From: Massilia endophytica
Lineage (GTDB): Bacteria; Pseudomonadota; Gammaproteobacteria; Burkholderiales; Burkholderiaceae_D
Direction of reading: 5' to 3'
DNA: 64,000 nucleotides
Assembly: GCF_021165955.1 (NCBI RefSeq)
Contig: NZ_CP088952.1
Location: forward strand, 4,216,001 to 4,280,000
The position numbers and the translations under genes were made by a program. This document shows positions 49,454 to 57,306 of the stretch, one piece after another. Every line of letters begins with the position of its first letter. Position 1 is the first letter of the stretch. The notes beneath the pieces were generated by a model. That model did no database searches and was not told where the DNA came from. It saw nothing but the letters and a program-made list of their open reading frames with translations.

Positions 49454-50125
49454 TCAGTCCTCGCGCGTCAGGTAGGCGTGCAGGTCGTGGGCGAAGGCAT
49501 CGAGCTCGCTCAGGGTGAGGCGGTTGATGCGGTTGAAGCCGTTGTAGGCTAGCACCGCGGGAATGGCCACCATGAGGCCCACGCCCGTCATGATGAGGGC
49601 CTCGCCCACGGGGCCGGCCACCTTGTCGATCTGCACCGTGCCCGAGGAGGAGACGGCCGCCAGCGCATGGTAGATGCCCCATACGGTGCCCAGCAGGCCG
49701 ACGAAGGGGGCGGTGGAGGCGATGGAGGCCAGCAGGGTCAGGCCGCTTTCCAGGCGCGTGGTGGAGCGGTGGATGGCATCGCGCAGCAGGCGCGTGGCCT
49801 GTTCGGCGCGGCCCACGGCGGCGCCCAGGCTGGCACGCCCGCCGGCGGCCGACGCCCCGTCCGCGTGCGCGGCGGCCTGCTGCGCCAGCGCGGTGTAGAT
49901 GCCTTCCGGGTCGCCCGCGGCCACCGCGGCCACGCCGTCCGGCAGGGTGGGCGCGTCCCAGAAGGCGGCCACCACGCGCGCGCTACGGCGCACGCGCCAG
50001 GCCGTGAAGCCCTTGGCCAGGATGCAGAACCAGCTCGCCAGCGACATCGCCAGCAGCAGCCAGGCCACGGCGTGGCTGATCGCGTCGCCGCGCTCCCAGT
50101 AGCTGGCGAAGCTGAAGTGCTCCAT
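49454..50125 (-). CDS. exbB: MotA/TolQ/ExbB proton channel protein
   Basis: A 223-residue inner-membrane protein with three helices. The second and third are the conserved pore: LLASIASTAPFVGLLGTVWG and AGPVGEALIMTGVGLMVAIPAVLAYN. The long cytoplasmic loop between helices 1 and 2 is Ala-rich. It partners ExbD. Its ATG overlaps the dapB stop by one base (TGATG), an arrangement conserved in Burkholderiales. Confidence 0.93.
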   Translation of the reverse strand: MEHFSFASYWERGDAISHAVAWLLLAMSLASWFCILAKGFTAWRVRRSARVVAAFWDAPTLPDGVAAVAAGDPEGIYTALAQQAAAHADGASAAGGRASLGAAVGRAEQATRLLRDAIHRSTTRLESGLTLLASIASTAPFVGLLGTVWGIYHALAAVSSSGTVQIDKVAGPVGEALIMTGVGLMVAIPAVLAYNGFNRINRLTLSELDAFAHDLHAYLTRED

Positions 50126-50931
50126 CAGGCGTTCAGCCCCAGCACGTCGTACATGTCGTACAGGCCGTTCGGCTTGTCCGCCAGGTAGCGCGCCGCGCGC
50201 AGCGAGCCGTGGGCATAGGTCACGCGGCTGCCGGATTTGTGGCTGATCTCGATGCGCTCGCCCGTGCCCGCGAAGAGCACCGTGTGGTCGCCCACGATGT
50301 CGCCGCCGCGCACGGTGGCAAAGCCGATGGAGGACGGGTCGCGCTCGCCCGTCACGCCTTCGCGCGCGTACACGGCGCAGTCGTCCAGATTGCGGCCCAG
50401 GGCCCCGGCGATCACCTCGCCCATCTTGAGCGCCGTGCCCGAGGGCGCGTCCACCTTGTGCCGGTGGTGGGCCTCGATGATCTCGATGTCGTAGCCCGTG
50501 GCCAGGCTTTTCGCGGCGAATTCCAGCAGTTTCAGCGTCACGTTCACGCCCACGCTCATGTTCGGCGCGAAGACGATGGCCGTCTTCTGCGCCGCCGCGC
50601 CGATGGCGGCCTTGCCCGCCGGGTCGAAGCCCGTGGTGCCGATCACCATCTTCACGCCGTGCTCGGCGCAAAACGCCAGGTGCTCCAGCGTGCCCTCGGG
50701 GCGGGTGAAGTCGATCAGCACGTCCGCGCCCTGCAGGCCTTCGGCCAGGTCGGCGGCGATGCGCACGCCGGCCGACTTGCCCAGGAAGGCCCCGGCGTCG
50801 CTGCCGATAGTAGGGCTGCCCGGGCGGTCCAGGGCGCCGGACAGGCGCAGCGCGCCGTCCGCCAGCACCGCCTCGATCAGCATGCGCCCCATGCGCCCGC
50901 TGGCGCCCGCGATTGCGATATTGAGTGCCAT
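50125..50931 (-). CDS. dapB: 4-Hydroxy-tetrahydrodipicolinate reductase
   Basis: A 268-residue NAD(P)H-dependent enzyme of the lysine/diaminopimelate pathway. The nucleotide motif is IAIAGASGRMGRMLIE at the N-terminus. The catalytic segment IIEAHHRHKVDAPSGTALKM holds the His-His-Arg-His-Lys set, and GTTGF and APNMSVGVNV are conserved. The ATG at 50931 gives the exact family start. It lies 8 bases after bamE. Confidence 0.97.
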   Translation of the reverse strand: MALNIAIAGASGRMGRMLIEAVLADGALRLSGALDRPGSPTIGSDAGAFLGKSAGVRIAADLAEGLQGADVLIDFTRPEGTLEHLAFCAEHGVKMVIGTTGFDPAGKAAIGAAAQKTAIVFAPNMSVGVNVTLKLLEFAAKSLATGYDIEIIEAHHRHKVDAPSGTALKMGEVIAGALGRNLDDCAVYAREGVTGERDPSSIGFATVRGGDIVGDHTVLFAGTGERIEISHKSGSRVTYAHGSLRAARYLADKPNGLYDMYDVLGLNA

Positions 50932-50939
50932 GGGCGTCC

Positions 50940-51506
50940 TTACTGCTTGATGGGAGGCGTGACCTCCACCGGACGGGCGGCCGCGTTGTCGGTGCCGGCC
51001 GGCAGCGGCGCCTTGGTCGCGCCAGTGGTGCCTTCGGCCGCCCGCTTCTGCTCCTTGGCGAACTGCTTCACGGGGCCGGCGATGCGGGCGATGTATTCCT
51101 GCTCCGTGGGCAGGTTGCCGCCTTCCCAGCGCGCCACCTTGCCCTCCTTGTCGAAGAACACCACCACATTGGACACGGTCAGCTCGCCGTTGCCCTTGGC
51201 CATGCGGAAGGGGTAGTCCCAGCGCTCGGCGTGGAAGATGTCGGCCAGGAGCGGCGTGCCCAGGGTGAAGGCGACCTGCTCGCGCGTCATGCCCTCCTTG
51301 AGCTTGGCCAGCATTTCCTGGGACACGAAATTGCCCTGCTGGATGTCGGGGCGGTAGGGCGAGAAGAACCACATGAACTTCTGCAGCTGGGTCACGGTGG
51401 TGGTCTGCACGCCCTGGGCCGGGTCGACGGGGGCGGCCGCCTGGGTGGGGCCGCGGCTGGCGCAGCCGGCCAGGACCAGCAGGGAAAGCAAAACGGTGGA
51501 GCGCAT
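50940..51506 (-). CDS. bamE: Outer-membrane assembly lipoprotein BamE
   Basis: A 188-residue lipoprotein of the BAM complex. Lipobox LLVLAGCAS at about 10-18, then the SmpA/OmlA fold: YRPDIQQGNFVSQEMLAKLKEG, MTREQVAFTLGTPLL and WDYPFRMAKGN. The C-terminal 40 residues are a disordered Ala/Pro tail, longer than in E. coli (113 residues). The ATG at 51506 has GAGGTC in front. It is divergent from fur with a 79-base intergenic region, an arrangement widely conserved in Betaproteobacteria. Confidence 0.93.
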   Translation of the reverse strand: MRSTVLLSLLVLAGCASRGPTQAAAPVDPAQGVQTTTVTQLQKFMWFFSPYRPDIQQGNFVSQEMLAKLKEGMTREQVAFTLGTPLLADIFHAERWDYPFRMAKGNGELTVSNVVVFFDKEGKVARWEGGNLPTEQEYIARIAGPVKQFAKEQKRAAEGTTGATKAPLPAGTDNAAARPVEVTPPIKQ

Positions 51507-51585
51507 AAAAGACCTCAATTCGGATTGAGCAGAAGTGCCAAAACGCTATATCATAAAGCACTCCAGCCCAAACCGACTACCAAAC

Positions 51586-52014
51586 ATGAGTAACAGCCCC
51601 ACCGACCTGAAGGCCAGCGGCCTGAAGGCCACCCTGCCGCGCCTGAAGATCCTCGACATTTTCCAGAGCAGCCCGGTGCGCCACCTGACGGCCGAAGACG
51701 TCTACAAGATCCTCCTGGCCGACAATATGGACGTGGGCCTGGCCACCGTCTACCGCGTGCTCACCCAGTTCGAGCAGGCGGGCCTCCTGAACCGCAACCA
51801 CTTCGAGAGCGGCAAGGCGATCTTCGAATTGAACGAAGGCTCCCACCACGACCACCTGGTGTGCCTGGACTGCGGGCGGGTGGAGGAATTCATCGACGAG
51901 GACATCGAGCAGCGCCAGCAGCGCATCGCCAGCGAGCGCGGCTTCAAGATCGCCGAACACGCCCTCGCCATCTACGGCAACTGCATCAAGACCAACTGCC
52001 CGCACCGCCATTAA
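51586..52014 (+). CDS. fur: Ferric uptake regulator
   Basis: A 142-residue metalloregulator. The winged-helix part LKATLPRLKILDIFQSS and HLTAEDVYKILLADNMDVGLATVYRVL, the metal site HHDHLVCLDCGRVEEF, and the closing NCPHRH are all present. It represses iron-uptake genes with Fe2+ as co-repressor and may include exbBD among its targets. The ATG at 51586 fits the family; an earlier in-frame start adds 17 atypical residues. It converges on hrcA with a 34-bp palindrome between them. Confidence 0.96.
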   Translation: MSNSPTDLKASGLKATLPRLKILDIFQSSPVRHLTAEDVYKILLADNMDVGLATVYRVLTQFEQAGLLNRNHFESGKAIFELNEGSHHDHLVCLDCGRVEEFIDEDIEQRQQRIASERGFKIAEHALAIYGNCIKTNCPHRH

Positions 52015-52020
52015 TAATGA

Positions 52021-52049
52021 GGGGACGGACCCCTTTAAGAAATTTTTTT
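52021..52049. repeat. Partial GGGGACGGACCCC/TTTAAGAAAT repeat
   Basis: GGGGACGGACCCCTTTAAG is followed by AAATTTTTTTG directly after the fur stop. It is a half copy of the element seen complete at 52054-52128 and may contribute to termination of fur. Confidence 0.55.
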
Positions 52050-52053
52050 GTAA

Positions 52054-52128
52054 CCTGCGGGGACGGACCCCAATTAAGAAACTTTTTCCGCAGAAAAAAG
52101 TTTCTTAATTGGGGTCCGTCCCCGCAGG
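52054..52128. terminator. 34-bp perfect palindrome between fur and hrcA
   Basis: The arms 52054-52087 and 52095-52128 are exact reverse complements: GGGGACGGACCCC in the outer part, AATTAAGAAACTTTTT in the inner part, with a 7-base loop (CCGCAGA). A stem this long between convergent genes should stop transcription from both sides. It belongs to the same repeat family as 39528-39571 and 55362-55430. Confidence 0.75.
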
Positions 52129-52129
52129 T

Positions 52130-53140
52130 CTAGCCCTGGCTTAGCGCATTCGACAAGAGCCGCGAGGTGATGTCCACAATGGGAATCACCCGCTCGTAGG
52201 CCATGCGGGTGGGCCCGATCACCCCCAGGGTGCCCACGATGCGCCCGTTCTGGGTATAGGGCGCCGTGACCACGCTCATCTCGTCCATCGGCACCAGGGT
52301 GGACTCGCCCCCGATATAGATCTGCACCCCCGAGGCCTTGCTCGACACGTCGAGCAGCTGCATGAGCCCCGTCTTCTGCTCGAAGAGGTCGAACATGGCG
52401 CGCAGCGAGCTCATGTTCGAGGACAGCTCGTTTACCGACAGCAGGTTGCGCTCGCCCGCGATCACCACATCCTCCGCGCTCTCGGCCATGGCCGCGCTGC
52501 CCGCCTCCACCGCCGCCTGCATCAGGCGGCCCATGTCGTCGCGCAGCTGGGCCAGTTCGCTCTGCAGGCGCCCGCGCACCTGCTCGAAGGACAGGCCGCT
52601 GTAGTGCTGGTTGATGAAATTGGCCGACTGCTGCAGCTGGGCCGGCGTGTAGTCCACGTCCGTGAGCAGCAGGCGGTTCTGCACATCGCCTCCGGGCGCC
52701 ACGATGACGAGCAGGATGCGCTTCTCGCCCAGGCGCAGGAACTCGATCTGCTGGAAGGCCGACTCGTGGCGCGGCGCCATCACCACCCCCGCGAACTGGG
52801 ACAGGGAGGACAGCATCTGCGCCGCGTTGGCGATCAGCTTCTGCGGCGCCTGCGGCTGCAGGCGGGCCTCCACGGCGCGCTCGTCCAGCGGCTGCACCGT
52901 CAGCAGGGTGTCGACGAAGATGCGGTAGCCGCGCGGCGTGGGCACGCGGCCGGCCGAGGTGTGGGGGCTGGCCACATAGCCCAGCTCCTCGAGGTCGGCC
53001 ATGATGTTGCGGATGGTGGCCGGCGACAGGTCCAGGCCGGAAATCTTGGACAGGGCGCGCGAGCCCACGGGCTGGCCGTCCGCGATATAGCGCTCTACCA
53101 GCGCTTTGAGCAATGTTTGGGCACGTGTATCGAGTTGCAT
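52130..53140 (-). CDS. hrcA: Heat-inducible transcription repressor HrcA
   Basis: A 336-residue repressor of class I heat-shock genes via CIRCE. The winged-helix N-terminus reads RAQTLLKALVERYIADGQPV, GSRALSKISGLDLSPATIRN and MADLEELGYVASPHTSAGR, followed by VPTPRGYRIFVD. The C-terminal GAF-like domain ends GRIVGTLGVIGPTRMAYERV. No CIRCE copy is seen in this window, so dnaK and groE lie elsewhere. It is 25 bases downstream of the HAD phosphatase gene, probably in one unit. Confidence 0.96.
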   Translation of the reverse strand: MQLDTRAQTLLKALVERYIADGQPVGSRALSKISGLDLSPATIRNIMADLEELGYVASPHTSAGRVPTPRGYRIFVDTLLTVQPLDERAVEARLQPQAPQKLIANAAQMLSSLSQFAGVVMAPRHESAFQQIEFLRLGEKRILLVIVAPGGDVQNRLLLTDVDYTPAQLQQSANFINQHYSGLSFEQVRGRLQSELAQLRDDMGRLMQAAVEAGSAAMAESAEDVVIAGERNLLSVNELSSNMSSLRAMFDLFEQKTGLMQLLDVSSKASGVQIYIGGESTLVPMDEMSVVTAPYTQNGRIVGTLGVIGPTRMAYERVIPIVDITSRLLSNALSQG

Positions 53141-53165
53141 GATGGGATCCTGCGGTTGACGCCTA

Positions 53166-53876
53166 TTATGCACCCCCGGGGCCGTCCGCGGCCAACTCCT
53201 CTTCCAGCCAGGCAATCAGTTCGCTGAAACTGGCCACCACCGCCTCCGGCGCCAGGCCGGGCGGCAGGGGCGCGCCCGTGCGGTTCATCCACACGGCGCG
53301 CAGGCCCGCCTGCTGGGCGCCCCGCACGTCCAGCTCCGGGTCGTCGCCCACGTAGACGGCCGCGGCCGGGGCCACCCCGAGGGCGTCGCAGGCGGCCAGG
53401 AAGATGGCCGGATCGGGCTTGCCGCGGCCGAAGCGGGCGGCCGCCAGGGATACCGCAAAATGGTGGGCGAGGCCCACGACTTCAAGGTCGGCATTGCCGT
53501 TGGAGATGGTGCCCAGGCGCAGGGACTGGCCCAGGTGCAGCAGGCCGGGCAGCACGTCGTCGTAAGGCTGGACGGCGTTGCGGGCGGCCAGGAAATGGCG
53601 CATGGCCCCCTCGATGTGGGCCGCGTCCTCGCCCGCCTCGGCGAAGGCGTGCTCCAGGCCGCGCCGCCGCAGGCTGGCCAGGTCGTGCGCCAGCTCGGGC
53701 GCCTGCGCCAGCAGGGCCTGGCGGCGCGCGCGCAGGGTGGCGATGTCGAAGGCCTGCGCCACCCGGGGCGCGTGGGCGGCCAGCCAGGCGTGCAGGCTGA
53801 GCTCGGCCGCCGCGATCACGGGCGCGATGGGCCACAAGGTATCGTCCAGGTCGAAGAGGATGGCTTGCGGGCGCAT
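53166..53876 (-). CDS. HAD-family hydrolase (5'-nucleotidase/phosphatase-like)
   Basis: A 236-residue haloacid-dehalogenase phosphatase: motif I LFDLDDTLW, motif II LGTISNGNAD, motif III GRGKPDPAIF, motif IV VYVGDDPELDVRGAQQAG. A helical C1 cap lies between about residues 18 and 95. It is likely a small-metabolite or pyrimidine-nucleotide phosphatase (YjjG/GS1-like), but the substrate is not fixed by sequence. The ATG at 53876 directly precedes the first strand; an in-frame ATG 21 bases upstream adds MTVRQWG. Confidence 0.88.
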   Translation of the reverse strand: MRPQAILFDLDDTLWPIAPVIAAAELSLHAWLAAHAPRVAQAFDIATLRARRQALLAQAPELAHDLASLRRRGLEHAFAEAGEDAAHIEGAMRHFLAARNAVQPYDDVLPGLLHLGQSLRLGTISNGNADLEVVGLAHHFAVSLAAARFGRGKPDPAIFLAACDALGVAPAAAVYVGDDPELDVRGAQQAGLRAVWMNRTGAPLPPGLAPEAVVASFSELIAWLEEELAADGPGGA

Positions 53877-53996
53877 GCCCCATTGTCGCACGGTCACAAG
53901 CTGTTACAAGGATTTATCGGCCCGCAACTTGCCAAATGCACTAAAATAGGCGCCGATTCGGGCCGCGCGGCGGCCCAGACTGGGAGAAATGGCGAT

Positions 53997-54584
53997 ATGA
54001 AGAGTAAGTATGTGCGTGCGGGCGCAGGCCTCTTGTGCGCGGCCCTGCTGGCCGCCTGCGGCGGCGGCGGCAATGACAACCTGCTGCTGAGCGGCTCGGT
54101 CAGCGGCCTGACCAAGCCCGGCCTGGTGCTGCAGAACGGCGACCAGACGACGACCGTGGGCGCGGGCGCCACCAGCTTCTATTTCCCCAACCTGATCGCC
54201 CCGGACAGCCAGTTCGACGTCAAGATCAAGACCGACGCCACGGCCAGCACCTGCACCGTGCACAACGGCAGCGGCAAGGCCAACTACTACAACACGCAAA
54301 GCCAGGTGAGCGTGACCTGCGTGACCGACAGCTACCAGCTGGGCGGCACCGTGACGGGCCTGGACGTGAACGGCCTGGTGCTGGCCAACGGCTCGGCCAC
54401 CGTGCCCCTGACGGCGGGCCAGACCAGCTTCACCTTCAGCACCAAGGTCTTCGACGGCGCCAACTACGGCGTCACCGTGCTGGCCCAGCCGCCCGGCCGC
54501 GTCTGCACCGTGAGCAACGGCGTGGGCACCATGCCCTCGGGCGATGTGCTCAACGTTGCCGTCAGCTGCCAGCCTGCCGCCTGA
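53997..54584 (+). CDS. Lipoprotein with two Ig-like repeats, copy A
   Basis: A 195-residue predicted lipoprotein (lipobox LLAACGGGG). It contains two repeats of about 80 residues: LSGSVSGLTKPGLVLQNGDQ...CTVHNGSG...VSVTC and LGGTVTGLDVNGLVLANGSA...CTVSNGVG...VAVSC. Each has paired Cys that could form a disulfide, as in bacterial Ig-like surface modules. A paralogue follows 20 bases downstream. Function unknown; possibly outer-membrane or secreted. Promoter features near 53942 (CTAAAATAGG) suggest transcription starts just upstream. Confidence 0.75.
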   Translation: MKSKYVRAGAGLLCAALLAACGGGGNDNLLLSGSVSGLTKPGLVLQNGDQTTTVGAGATSFYFPNLIAPDSQFDVKIKTDATASTCTVHNGSGKANYYNTQSQVSVTCVTDSYQLGGTVTGLDVNGLVLANGSATVPLTAGQTSFTFSTKVFDGANYGVTVLAQPPGRVCTVSNGVGTMPSGDVLNVAVSCQPAA

Positions 54585-54604
54585 GCGGCCCCTTTGGAGA
54601 ATTC

Positions 54605-55219
54605 ATGAAAGCCAAGATCCTCATCGCGGCCGCCGCCCTGGGCGCGGCCCTCGTCCTGACCGCCTGCGGCGGCAAGGAAAGCTTCACCGTCGGCGGCGTC
54701 TTCGTCACCTATCCCGTGCGCGTGCAGACCTCCGTGCCCAATCCCGGCCTGGTGCTGGCCAACGGCAGCGACACCGTCACGGTGCCGGCCGGCGCCACCA
54801 GCTTCAGCTTCCCGAACACCATTTCCTACGGCTCGGAATACCACGTCACCATCAAGAGCCAGCCGCAGCACATGACCTGCACCCCCCTGGACGGGACGGA
54901 AAACGGCGCGGCGGGCCACACCCAGACCATCGTCGTGCAGATCAACTGCAACCAGAACACCTACGCCCTGTCGGGCACGGTGACCGGCCTGACGGCGGAC
55001 GGCCTGACCATCATCAACGGCAGCAACGGCTCGGGCGCCAGCATTCCCAAGGACGCCACCGGCTTCACCTACACCGAGCGCATTCCCGTGGGCGTAGCCT
55101 ACGGCCTGACGGTGCTGACCCAGCCCACGGGCCTGCAGTGCAGCATCACCAACGGCACGGGCGTGATGGGCGACGCCGACCGCGCCAACATCAGCATCGC
55201 CTGCGTGCCCAAGACCTGA
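54605..55219 (+). CDS. Lipoprotein with two Ig-like repeats, copy B
   Basis: A 204-residue predicted lipoprotein (lipobox VLTACGG) paralogous to the previous gene. The second repeat, ALSGTVTGLTADGLTIINGS...GVAYGLTVLTQPTGLQCSITNGTG...ISIACV, aligns with the repeats of copy A; the first, VQTSVPNPGLVLANGSDTVT...MTCTPLDG, is more diverged and has a different Cys pattern. The ATG has GGAGAA in front. It shares the transcript with copy A and is closed by the terminator at 55327. No partner genes indicate a role. Confidence 0.75.
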   Translation: MKAKILIAAAALGAALVLTACGGKESFTVGGVFVTYPVRVQTSVPNPGLVLANGSDTVTVPAGATSFSFPNTISYGSEYHVTIKSQPQHMTCTPLDGTENGAAGHTQTIVVQINCNQNTYALSGTVTGLTADGLTIINGSNGSGASIPKDATGFTYTERIPVGVAYGLTVLTQPTGLQCSITNGTGVMGDADRANISIACVPKT

Positions 55220-55326
55220 TATTCACGAAGGGAATGACAGGAATCCGCAGAATAAATTAGACGCATATGCGGCCATGCCGCATACTGCACCTGTCTCCTC
55301 CACTTCTGTCAAAGGAAATGGATTCA

Positions 55327-55354
55327 GCCGGCTCCCAGAGCCGGCTTTTTTTTT
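55327..55354 (+). terminator. Rho-independent terminator after the lipoprotein pair
   Basis: GCCGGCTC, loop CCA, GAGCCGGC, then nine T: a textbook terminator about 110 bases downstream of the second lipoprotein gene. Confidence 0.92.
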
Positions 55355-55361
55355 GCCTGAG

Positions 55362-55430
55362 TTTCTTAAAGGGGACAGACGGGGACGCCGAGTCCCCTTT
55401 AAGAAAGTTTCTTAAAAGGGTCTGTCCCTA
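55362..55430. repeat. TTTCTTAA/GGGGAC palindromic repeat before rsmA stop
   Basis: TTTCTTAAAGGGGAC (55362-55376) and GTCCCCTTTAAGAAA (55392-55406) are exact 15-bp inverted copies, followed by another partial unit (TTTCTTAAAAGGGTCTGTCC) up to the rsmA stop. It lies between convergent transcripts and belongs to the same family as 39528 and 52054. Confidence 0.8.
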
Positions 55431-55431
55431 A

Positions 55432-56199
55432 TTAGGAAATATTGGCCAGGGCGACGTAGGCTTCGACGGGGACGGTTTCGGGGCGGGCGCCGGGGTCGAT
55501 GCCCGCTTCGCGCAGCTGCGCTTCGGTGAACATGCCCGCCAGGCAGTTGCGGATGACCTTGCGGCGCTGGGAGAAGGCCTGCTGCACCACCGCCTCCAGC
55601 CGCTTGCCGTCGCAGGCCAGGGGCTGCTCGATCGGGATCATGCGCACGATGGCCGAATCGACCTTGGGCGGCGGGTCGAAGGCGTCCGGCGGCACCACGA
55701 ACATCAGGGCCATGCGGTAGCGCCACTGCAGCATCACCGACAGGCGGCCGTAGGCCTTGCTGCCCGGCTCGGCCACCATGCGCTCCACCACTTCCTTCTG
55801 CAGCATGAAATGCTGGTCCTGCACCAGGGGCGCAATCTCCGCCAGGTGGAACAGCAATGGGCTGGAGATGTTGTAGGGCAGGTTGCCCACCACGCGCAGC
55901 TTCTGCCCCGCCGGAACGGGAATGCTGGCGAAATCGAACTTCAGCGCGTCGGCCGAATGGATCGTCAGGCGTTCGCGCGGATAGCGCTTCTCCAGGCGCG
56001 CCACCAGGTCGCGGTCCAGCTCCACCACGTGCATCTGCTTCACCGTCTGCAGCAGCAGGTCCGTCATGGCCGCCAGGCCGGGGCCGATTTCCACCATGGC
56101 GTCGTCCGGCGCGGGAGCGATGGCGGCGATGATGTCGTGCAGGACGCGCTCGTCCTGGAGGAAGTTCTGGCCGAAGCGTTTGCGGGCGATGTGTTTCAT
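55432..56199 (-). CDS. rsmA: 16S rRNA (adenine1518-N6/adenine1519-N6)-dimethyltransferase
   Basis: A 255-residue KsgA enzyme that dimethylates two adjacent adenines in helix 45 of 16S rRNA. It starts KHIARKRFGQNFLQDERVL; SAM motif VEIGPGLAAMTDLLL, catalytic NLPYNISSPLLFHL, and the C-terminal PPPKVDSAIVRM and RRKVIRNCL segments are all normal. Its ATG overlaps the pdxA stop (ATGA). The stop codon touches the palindromic repeat. Last gene of the lptD operon. Confidence 0.97.
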   Translation of the reverse strand: MKHIARKRFGQNFLQDERVLHDIIAAIAPAPDDAMVEIGPGLAAMTDLLLQTVKQMHVVELDRDLVARLEKRYPRERLTIHSADALKFDFASIPVPAGQKLRVVGNLPYNISSPLLFHLAEIAPLVQDQHFMLQKEVVERMVAEPGSKAYGRLSVMLQWRYRMALMFVVPPDAFDPPPKVDSAIVRMIPIEQPLACDGKRLEAVVQQAFSQRRKVIRNCLAGMFTEAQLREAGIDPGARPETVPVEAYVALANIS

Positions 56200-57290
56200 G
56201 CGTCTTTCTGTGGTGTGTTGCGGGCCGCATCGGCCATGCGCAGCGCGGCGGCGATGGCCTCTTCCATGCTGCGGCTGTCCGCCAGGCCCAGGCCGCGCGC
56301 GGCCAGGTCGAGGGCCGTGCCGTGATCGACCGAGGTGCGGATCAGGGGCAGGCCCAGGGTGATGTTGACGCCCTGGCCGAAGGTGGCGTGTTTCAGCACT
56401 GGCAGGCCCTGGTCGTGGTACATGGCCAGCACGCAGTCGGCCTCGCGCAGGTATTTGGGCTGGAAGAGCGTGTCCGCCGGATAGGGGCCGCGCGCATCGA
56501 TGCCGCGTTCGCGCGCGGCCGCCAGCGCCGGTTCGATCACGTCGATCTCTTCCCGGCCCAGGTAGCCGTTCTCGCCCGCGTGCGGGTTCAGGCCGGCCAC
56601 CAGGATGCGCGGCGCGGCGATGCCGAATTTGCCGCGCAGGTCGCGCGCGATGATGTCGAGGATCTCGCCCAGGCTCTCGCGCGTGATCGCGGCCGCCACG
56701 TCCTTCAGCGGCAGGTGGGTGGTGGCGAGGGCGACGCGCAGCGGCGGCGCGTCCTCCGGGGCGTGCGGCTGGCCTGCCAGCATCATCACCACACGCGGCG
56801 TGCCGGTGCGGCCGGCGAAGTATTCGGTGTGGCCGGAGAAGGGAACGCCCGCGTCGTTGATGGTGCTCTTCTGCAGGGGCGCCGTGGCCACGGCCTCGAA
56901 CCAGCCGGCCTGCACGCCTTCGATGGCGGCGTCCAGGGTGGCCAGCACGGCGCGGCCGTTCTCTTTATTCAGCTGCCCCGGCACCACGTGGGCGGCGAGG
57001 GGGATGTCGATGACGCACAGGCGCTCGGGCCCGAAGTGCGGCAGGCCGCCATTGCGCACAGCCTGCAGGGACAGGGCGCTGACGCGGATGGCGGGATCGA
57101 TCTGCTGGGCCGTCATGGCCAGGAAGGCGGCGTCGCCCAGCAGCACCGCGTTGACCTCGGCGCGGCGCGCCCAGGCCGCGCGCAGGGCGATCTCCGGACC
57201 GATGCCGGCCGGCTCGCCCGTGGTGACGGCGATGGTGGGGCGCGTTGCGGGGCGCGCTCCAGGGCGCCGTGCTTGCAGATTGGCGCTCAT
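56196..57290 (-). CDS. pdxA: 4-Hydroxythreonine-4-phosphate dehydrogenase
   Basis: A 364-residue NAD-dependent, zinc-containing enzyme of pyridoxal phosphate synthesis. Conserved: TTGEPAGIGPEI at the N-terminus, metal His in VPFSGHTEYFA, AGLNPHAGENGYLG and MYHDQGLPVLKH, plus NITLGLPLIRTSVDHGTA. The first 16 residues are a basic extension; the length is slightly longer than the usual 330. It is 16 bases behind surA. Confidence 0.96.
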   Translation of the reverse strand: MSANLQARRPGARPATRPTIAVTTGEPAGIGPEIALRAAWARRAEVNAVLLGDAAFLAMTAQQIDPAIRVSALSLQAVRNGGLPHFGPERLCVIDIPLAAHVVPGQLNKENGRAVLATLDAAIEGVQAGWFEAVATAPLQKSTINDAGVPFSGHTEYFAGRTGTPRVVMMLAGQPHAPEDAPPLRVALATTHLPLKDVAAAITRESLGEILDIIARDLRGKFGIAAPRILVAGLNPHAGENGYLGREEIDVIEPALAAARERGIDARGPYPADTLFQPKYLREADCVLAMYHDQGLPVLKHATFGQGVNITLGLPLIRTSVDHGTALDLAARGLGLADSRSMEEAIAAALRMADAARNTPQKDA

Positions 57291-57306
57291 GAAGCCCGCT
57301 CCCGCC

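Noticed and set aside
52021..52128. Insertion-sequence remnant
   Set aside because: Only palindromes without any transposase frame or target-site duplication are visible; it is treated as a dispersed repeat/terminator.
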